Of a stretch of 40,000 nucleotides of DNA, positions 35,040 to 40,000 are shown one piece after another. Position 1 is the stretch's first letter, and the number at the start of each line of letters is the position of its first letter. The position numbers and the translations under genes are program-made. Under the pieces are notes generated by a model. That model was not told the DNA's origin and made no database searches. It saw only the letters and a program-made list of their open reading frames with translations. Source of the DNA: Symbiodinium natans (taxonomy: Eukaryota; Sar; Dinophyceae; Suessiales; Symbiodiniaceae); the NCBI GenBank assembly GCA_905221605.1, contig CAJNDS010000003.1:295001-335000 (forward strand). The letters run 5' to 3'.

Positions 35040-35285
35040 AGTCCTCCAGGCGATGGATGGCGTCGGGAGTTGAAGGCTAAAAGCTGAAGGCTTCCGAAAC
35101 CACAAGCCCTGAACTCTAAACCCTGAAGTTTTTCAAACAACCCTAAACCGCCCTAAACCCTACGCCCGAAACCCAAAACCCTAAACAACCCAAAACCCTA
35201 AACAACCCTAAACCCGAAACAGCCCCAAACCCTACACCCTACACCCTACACAACCCTAAGCCCTAAACAACCCTAAACTTCTTGG
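35040..35285. repeat. CCCTAAAC(AA) variants, no gene
   Basis: Degenerate CCCTAAA, CCCTACA and ACAACCCTAAA units with a short unique segment. Confidence 0.6.
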
Positions 35286-35297
35286 GGTGTTAGGGGC

Positions 35298-35351
35298 TCT
35301 CCGGTTCAGAGCGCAGGGCATCGAAGTTCTCAGTCTCGAAAGTCAGGACGA
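35298..35351 (-). CDS. candidate exon
   Basis: After AAACCCGCAAG the minus strand reads VVLTFETENFDALRSEPES. The 3' edge would need a GC donor or lies at the following stop. Ordinary soluble-protein composition. Confidence 0.35.
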
Positions 35352-35519
35352 CTTGCGGGTTTTGGGGGTTTAGGGTTCGGGGTTTGGGGTTTAGGGTTTA
35401 GGGTTTAACATTAACTAGGCTCTAGAAGAGCCTGAACCCCTTAAAAACCCAGACCCTTGAACCCTTCAAGCCTACAACGCACAACTTACCTCCAAAATTG
35501 GGCGTAGAAAGCCTTCAAA

Positions 35520-35720
35520 TCTTAGCAAACAACCCTAAACCCTAAACCCTAAACCCTAAACCCTTGCAGGGGTCTGGGCCCGCACGCGCCTTCAGTCCAG
35601 GATTGCGGCAACCTTGGCTCAACACCCTAAATCCTAAATCCTAAACCCTAAACCCTAAACCCTAAATCCTAAACCCTAAACCCTAAACCCCAAACCCTAA
35701 ACCCCAAACCCAAAGAACCA
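35520..35720. repeat. CCCTAAA / CCCTAAAT arrays around one island
   Basis: Two arrays flank a 60-bp island at about 35565-35630. The island is open on both strands (minus: LPQSWTEGACGPRPLQG to GTTTAGGG) and unassigned. Confidence 0.7.
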
Positions 35721-35794
35721 CGACTAGGTGGGTCATTACTGAGGCTCCTGCACGACCCAAGAAGTTGCAAGAGGCTCAGGCTGCAGGGGTCTGA

Positions 35795-36092
35795 GGGCTT
35801 AGGGTTTAGGACTTAGAGTTTAGGGTTTGGGGTTTAGGGTTTAGGGTTTCGGGTTTCGGGTTTCGGGTTTCGGGTTTGGGGTTTAGGGTTTAGGGTGTAG
35901 GGCTTAGGGCTTAGGGTTTAGGGCTTAGGGTTTAGGGTTTAGGGTTTTGGGTTTAGGGTTTAGGGTTCAGGGTTCAGGGTTCAGGGTTTAGGGTTTAGGG
36001 TTTAGGGTTTAGGGTTTAGGGTTTAGGGTTTAGGGTTTAGGGTTTAGGGTTTAGGGTTTAGGGTTTAGGGTTTAGGGTTTAGGGTTTAGGGC
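35795..36092 (+). repeat. TTTAGGG array with TTTCGGG, GGGCTTA and GGGTTCA blocks
   Basis: Blocks of different heptamer variants follow each other and end in about 17 perfect TTTAGGG units. Confidence 0.95.
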
Positions 36093-36285
36093 CATTTGTT
36101 GCAGGATTCAGGTTAGGGTTAGGGCTAAGAACTCGGCTACTAAAGCCCAATGCCCATGATCTGGAATACCCGAGCCCTTGATGAAACTTAACAGTTAGGG
36201 CTTAAGGGTTTTGACTGAAGTTGAATTCCTGCGTTAGAATCCCCGTATCATGCCAGGCTACTTTATCAAGGGAACCTTGAACAAA

Positions 36286-36299
36286 ACTGGGCTACCAAG
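36286..36299. mobile_element. isolated end of the CTTGGTAGCCCAGT element
   Basis: A perfect ACTGGGCTACCAAG preceded by AAGGGAACC. No matching left end is clear, so this is a truncated or decayed copy. Confidence 0.5.
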
Positions 36300-36383
36300 T
36301 GTATAGGATATACCCTAAGCCCTAAACCCTAAACCCTAAACCCTAAACCCCAAACCCTAAACCCTAAACCCTAAACCCTAAAC

Positions 36384-36508
36384 CTATAGCTCCATGCAGT
36401 CGGGCTGCAGAACAACTATGTGTGAGAGGCCGGTGGACGGCAGATAATTCATCACCTCGCGGGCGTCCCGCCGGGGGGTTTTGGGCTCAAGAGATGAAGC
36501 TTGAGGGG
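36384..36508 (-). CDS. candidate exon, about 40 codons
   Basis: The acceptor TTGCACTTCGCAG starts a frame containing RRDAREVMNYLPSTGLSHIV and then VLQPDCMEL. The island ends in CTATAG before GTTTAGG. Read without splicing, TAG would be a stop, so either this is a terminal exon or the donor lies a few bases earlier. The codon choice is GC-rich at the third position. No family is certain. Confidence 0.45.
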
Positions 36509-36611
36509 CTGCGAAGTGCAAGGTCGAAACCCTAAACCCTAAACCCTAAACTAAACCCTAAACCCTAGACCCTAGACCCTAAACCCTGAACCCTAAACCC
36601 TAAACCCTAGG

Positions 36612-37310
36612 TAAGCCCTATGTGTTTAGGACCTCGGGGGTGGTTGAGGCTCAGGGTGTAGGACGGCGTAGGATTGGCACAGGGTTCTCAGGGCTTTCTT
36701 CGGTTTTGGAGCTCGGGGCCTTCGGGCTTGGGTGGAGGGGATTTCGGTTGTGGGTTGAGGGCTTCGGTTTGAGGGTTTGAGGGTTTAGGGTTTAGGGCTT
36801 AGGGTCTAGCGCCTAGGGTTTAGGTTTGAGGGTGTCGGGGCCACCCAAAAAACACTCTGGCTCCGGGTCTTCTTAAGTCCGACGCTGTCCCTTACAGTAG
36901 TTCGTCTTCATGTACTTCAGGGTACTTACGTATAACGCCAACTATATCTGCACTGATAAGCCCCCTAAGTCCCCTAAGTAGGTGATAAGTACAGTTATAA
37001 TTGGGGTTTTAAGTACCCATGAACCTCCAAGTAATCTACAGTACACACCCAGTACACACCCAGCACACACCCAGATGATACCCTAAACCTTAAACCCTAA
37101 ACCCGAAACCCCAAACCACTGGCTTCGTGAGGCAAGGAGAGATATCGTGACGTCGCACACCTAAGCCTATGTAGCAACCCATGAACCCCAAACCCGAACC
37201 TCAACCTCATGCAGGGTCTTTTATAATTAGAATAGGGTTTTGGGGGGTTAGTATAGCACATATTGTAAAGGGACCATAAGGGAAGATTATTCGCAATTAT
37301 TCCGACCCCT
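36612..37310. other. mostly unique sequence, dispersed-repeat traces
   Basis: Degenerate GGGTTTGA units (36770-36835), then about 450 bp with phrases such as AAGTACCC and TATTGTAAAGGGACCATAAG, which recall the 17-18 kb dispersed family and the first 40 bases of the window. No exon could be supported. Confidence 0.4.
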
Positions 37311-37318
37311 ATGTTACA

Positions 37319-37428
37319 TCAGGGCATCGAAGCACTCCCTGCAGACAAGTCGCTGCCACGCCGGCTCCTATGGACAGCACGACGAGGCCGCTGGCAATAT
37401 AGTACCTCAATGCGGTTCCTAGTTCATG
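37319..37428 (-). CDS. candidate exon, membrane segment
   Basis: The minus strand is open for about 38 codons containing TALRYYIASGLVVLSIGAGV and then AATCLQGVL, a clear hydrophobic helix. Edges are uncertain: GAG before GTAC and TGCAG before GGAG are possible borders, and a TAG lies just beyond. Confidence 0.4.
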
Positions 37429-37439
37429 GTTTGGGATGG

Positions 37440-37970
37440 TAATAAAAAATCTAAATGTGTGTTCCTTATTGGGTTTAAGTACCCTCAAAAGTGTAAAATG
37501 TTAACCCAACTATGACAAAGGTTCGGGTTTAGGGTTACAAGCGTTTGGGTGGGGGGGTTCCAAATTTGTAGTATGGTTTGTATTACTAATATCCAAACAG
37601 GAAACCCGAAATGTACACTCACCAACATTTTAAGGACGCCACTCACAAAAAACAACATAGCAACAACCCTACTTCAATACAGGCTCAGGAGTTAAGGGTT
37701 GTATCAAGGGACTAAAGGACGGACCCTTATAAGGGACTTTAGGGGGCTATGGGGGGGGGGGGGGCTCTTCAGGGGCTACTTAGGTACATTGGGACTCTAG
37801 ACGGTATATATAGGGGTTATATAGGGGGAATAAGAGAAAAGGGTGCCTTCTACAGGTCCCTCCTTCTACCCCTTCATCAATACAGGTTCAGGGGTTTAGG
37901 GTGTAGCTCCCGGAGGCTGATGGATCCCGTCAGCCCTACTTAGGGCAGGCTAGGGCGAAACCCTCCCTGA
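37440..37970. other. unique stretch, no gene recognised
   Basis: About 500 bp with few telomere units, a 15-bp G run at 37750 and a glycine-rich plus-strand frame of 64 codons through it. Nothing is recognisable. Confidence 0.4.
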
Positions 37971-38303
37971 ACAAAGCCCTAAACCCTAAACCCTAGCCCT
38001 AAACCCTAAACCCTAAACCCTAAACCCCTAAGGCCTAAAACCCCTAACACCCTAAGGGACCACAAAGCGCGAGGGGCCAGACACACAAGACCTCGGCTTA
38101 GGGTTGTGGTTAATTTTCGGGTCTCACTACATCCTAGCCCCTGGACTTGGCTGCACTTAGCAGGGTAGCCACAAATTAAATTTTTGGCTGCCTTGCTAGG
38201 AAACCCAATAAACCCAAAACGGCTGAGGATCTAAAGTTACAGTAAAGCACCACAGAGTAGCCCTAAACCCTAAACCCTAAACCCCAAACCCTAAACCCCA
38301 AAC

Positions 38304-38387
38304 CATCCACTGCCGGCCAGGGATACAGAAGGCAGCCCAGAAGGAAGTCCCAAGGAGGGCTCATGAACTTCCGCCGCACAGTTTCGC
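38304..38387 (-). CDS. candidate exon, hydrophobic, 27 codons
   Basis: The acceptor ACACACGGAG and the donor GATG before GTTTGGGG bound two bases, 27 codons and one base. The peptide contains VRRKFMSPPWDFLLGCLLYP and then WPAVD, basic residues followed by a short hydrophobic segment. The intron starts with the TTTGGGG variant. Confidence 0.45.
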
Positions 38388-38546
38388 CTCCGTGTGTTGC
38401 GCCGGGGTTTAGGGCTTTGGGGTTTTGGGGTTTCGGGCTTTATGGTTTAGGGTTTATGGTTTAGGGTTTAGGGTTTAGGGTTGAGGGTATAGGGTTTAGG
38501 GAAACCTAAATGATAACCTGATACCTCAAACCCTTAGAGTTTCAAC

Positions 38547-38621
38547 TATGTGTTGTTCTTTCTTCTTCTTGCTGGCGTTGCAGTTGGTCTTCTCGTCGGT
38601 CGCTTTCTGATTGGGGCCCAC
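38547..38621 (-). CDS. candidate exon, lysine-rich, 25 codons
   Basis: Between GTGTCAAG and ATA before GTTGAAAC the minus strand has 25 codons, phase 0 at both ends, containing QKATDEKTNCNASKKKKEQH. Third positions are strongly C/G, typical of expressed dinoflagellate genes. The plus strand carries an exceptionally good acceptor-like run (TTCTTTCTTCTTCTTGCTGG then GTTGCAG), which is simply the complement of the lysine codons. Confidence 0.4.
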
Positions 38622-38865
38622 CTTGACACTAAACCCCAGACTTTCCCCAAACCCTAAACCCCCAACCTCTGCCAAAGCATAAGTAAAGCACCAAAGCTCA
38701 CCGCGAACCTTAGACCCTAAATCCTAAACCCGAAACCCTAAACCCCAAGCCCTAAACCCTAAACCCCAAGCCCTAAACCCTAGCCCTAAACCCTAAATCC
38801 TAAACCCTAAACTCTTACCCCCTGAACCCCCTCAGCCCTTAGAAGCTCTCAAACCAAGCCGCTAC

Positions 38866-38901
38866 CGGCCGTGGAGGCTCGCAGGGGCTGCGAAGCTGAG
38901 A
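38866..38901 (-). CDS. candidate exon, 11 codons
   Basis: The acceptor GAGGCAAGCAG and the donor GCCG before GTAGCGG bound SASQPLRASTA. Short and unassigned. Confidence 0.3.
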
Positions 38902-38929
38902 CTGCTTGCCTCGGTTTCAAGTAGGGGAT

Positions 38930-39275
38930 TAGGGTTTAGGGTTTAGGGTTTAGGGTTTAGGGTTTAGGGTTTCGGGTTTAGGGTTTAGGGGGACCCTTGG
39001 GGATATAGACCCTCTGAATAAGGTCCCTGTTTAAGAGAGCCAGAAGAGGGTTAAGAAGGGGTTCCCTGTTAAGGGTCCCCCCCTTCTCCTGCCTGGGATC
39101 AGGGCGCCTGGAGACCCGAAAAAACCCAAAACACAGGAGTTCGGGTTTAGGGTTTAGGGTTCAGGGTTTAGGGTTTAGGGTTCAGGGTTCAGGGTTCAGG
39201 GTTGAGGGTTTAGGGTTTAGGGTTTAGGGTTTAGGGTTTAGGGTTGAGGGTTTAGGGTTTAGGGTTTAGGGTTTA
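38930..39275 (+). repeat. TTTAGGG arrays flanking a unique spacer
   Basis: TTTAGGG (38932-38990), about 140 bp of unique sequence, then TTTAGGG with GGGTTCA and GGGTTGA units (39142-39275). Confidence 0.85.
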
Positions 39276-39604
39276 GCTGTGTTGAGAGCCTTCTGACGGC
39301 GAGTTCGCAAACTACAACAGGCCCCCACGGTTTAGGGTTTGGGGTTGAGGCTTCGGTGTGTAGGGTTCGGGTTGTAGGAGTTTGGGGTTTGGGGTTTAGG
39401 CCGGTAATCTTGCTGTGTTGAGAACCTTCTGACGACGAGTTCACAACCACAACAGGCGCCCACGGTTTAGGGCTTGGGGTGTCGGCTTCGGGGTGTAGGG
39501 TTTGGGGTTTGGGGTTTTAGGCCTGTAAACTTCCTGTGCTGAGAACCTTCTGACGAGGAGTTCACAACCACAAAAGGCCCCTACGGTTTGGGGTCCCGGG
39601 TTCT
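39276..39604. repeat. three tandem copies of a 121-136 bp unit
   Basis: Units starting (C)TGTG(T/C)TGAGA-CCTTCTGACG near 39276, 39412 and 39533. Each has a 60-bp unique half and a TTTGGGG/TTTAGGG half, so island plus heptamer array duplicated together. On the minus strand each unique half reads VVNSSSEGSQHS or a close form, consistent with, but not proof of, a duplicated exon plus intron. Confidence 0.75.
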
Positions 39605-39757
39605 ATTTTTTAGGGTTCGGTGCTTAGCCTGAGTATTAATGCTTAATTCCTCCTCTGGGCATGATTTGTGAACTTTGCAGGCGACCCCCATAGGAAGCCG
39701 GTGGCTTCTGGGTGGCGTGAGGTTTAGTGATGTAGGGCTCCCCATAAACACACTCAC

Positions 39758-39784
39758 GCACCCAAAAAAAACATCCCAGAAGCT
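39758..39784 (-). CDS. candidate 27-nt exon
   Basis: The acceptor TACTACAACTTTCAG and the consensus donor TGC before GTGAGTGTG bound SFWDVFFGC, phase 0 at both ends. Splice context is very good; the peptide is too short to classify. Confidence 0.4.
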
Positions 39785-39891
39785 CTGAAAGTTGTAGTAA
39801 CCCTCTTCTACCTCTAGGCAGGCCACAAACTCACCCTTGCAAAAACTTAGAAGCACCTAGAGTTTCTGAAAACCATAACAACCTCTTCAAC

Positions 39892-39968
39892 CCCCTAGGT
39901 AGGCGTGTTGGCACATTCAGGCGGTGTGAATTCGCTTCCGCCGCCCCCAAACGACCCAAGCCCACTGG
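39892..39968 (-). CDS. candidate exon, 25 codons
   Basis: A strong acceptor (TTTGCATCTTCGCCTGCAG)-bounded frame reads PVGLGRLGAAEANSHRLNVP and then TRLPR, ending before GTTGAAG. No family is recognised. Confidence 0.4.
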
Positions 39969-40000
39969 CTGCAGGCGAAGATGCAAAGGCCGCACCTCGG

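Overview
This window looks like nuclear DNA of an alveolate protist, most likely a dinoflagellate. Three things point that way. Plant/alveolate-type telomere heptamers (TTTAGGG/CCCTAAA) are scattered through almost the whole window in both orientations. An AT-rich fragment at about 8.04-8.42 kb encodes the C-terminal half of an alveolate-style mitochondrial cytochrome b. The unique DNA is confined to short islands that look like exons. No conventional long open reading frame is present; most long frames are translations of repeats.

The main reading of the window is this. Between the telomere-like arrays lie 20-150 bp islands of non-repetitive, GC-richer DNA. On the minus strand many are open in one frame and are bordered by AG on the 5' side and by GT (often exactly GTTTAGGG or GTTTGGGG, sometimes a full GTAAGT/GTGAGT, perhaps GA or GC) on the 3' side. 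Several neighbouring islands join in phase. Three separated groups (22.2-16.9 kb, 11.8-9.8 kb, 6.1-4.3 kb) carry the same protein pattern: a (K)W-L--G-(R)P-like motif, then an LR-hG--(h)G motif, then an 'elvtiGDd' left-handed beta-helix turn. This is the pattern of the C-terminal part of NRPS-like Pls (poly-lysine synthetase)-type proteins, which have tandem hexapeptide-repeat domains separated by membrane segments. I infer one very large minus-strand gene, or a run of related minus-strand genes, whose introns consist of telomere-like repeats. Exons at 34-40 kb, some strongly hydrophobic, may be its upstream part or another gene.

Layout. 0-7 kb: degenerate heptamer arrays, an (AAT)n block, a C-rich block, a CACTTGG minisatellite, and exon candidates of the third beta-helix group. 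7-9 kb: a 15-bp GC minisatellite carrying the cytochrome b insertion. 9-17 kb: densest exon candidates with heptamer-variant introns. 17-21 kb: exons mixed with small mobile elements ending in CTTGGTAGCCCAGT. 21-23.7 kb: more exons and variant arrays. 23.8-33.7 kb: a 10 kb exon-free block made of a palindromic AT-rich higher-order satellite (about 421-430 bp period), a 514-bp direct duplication, and a 5 kb GAGCTC-rich complex repeat. 34-40 kb: telomere-like arrays with exon candidates again.

Limits: exon calls were made by eye. Short GC-rich islands are often open on the opposite strand too, so single islands are weak evidence. The stronger evidence is the repeated domain pattern, the phase agreement and the splice-site context.
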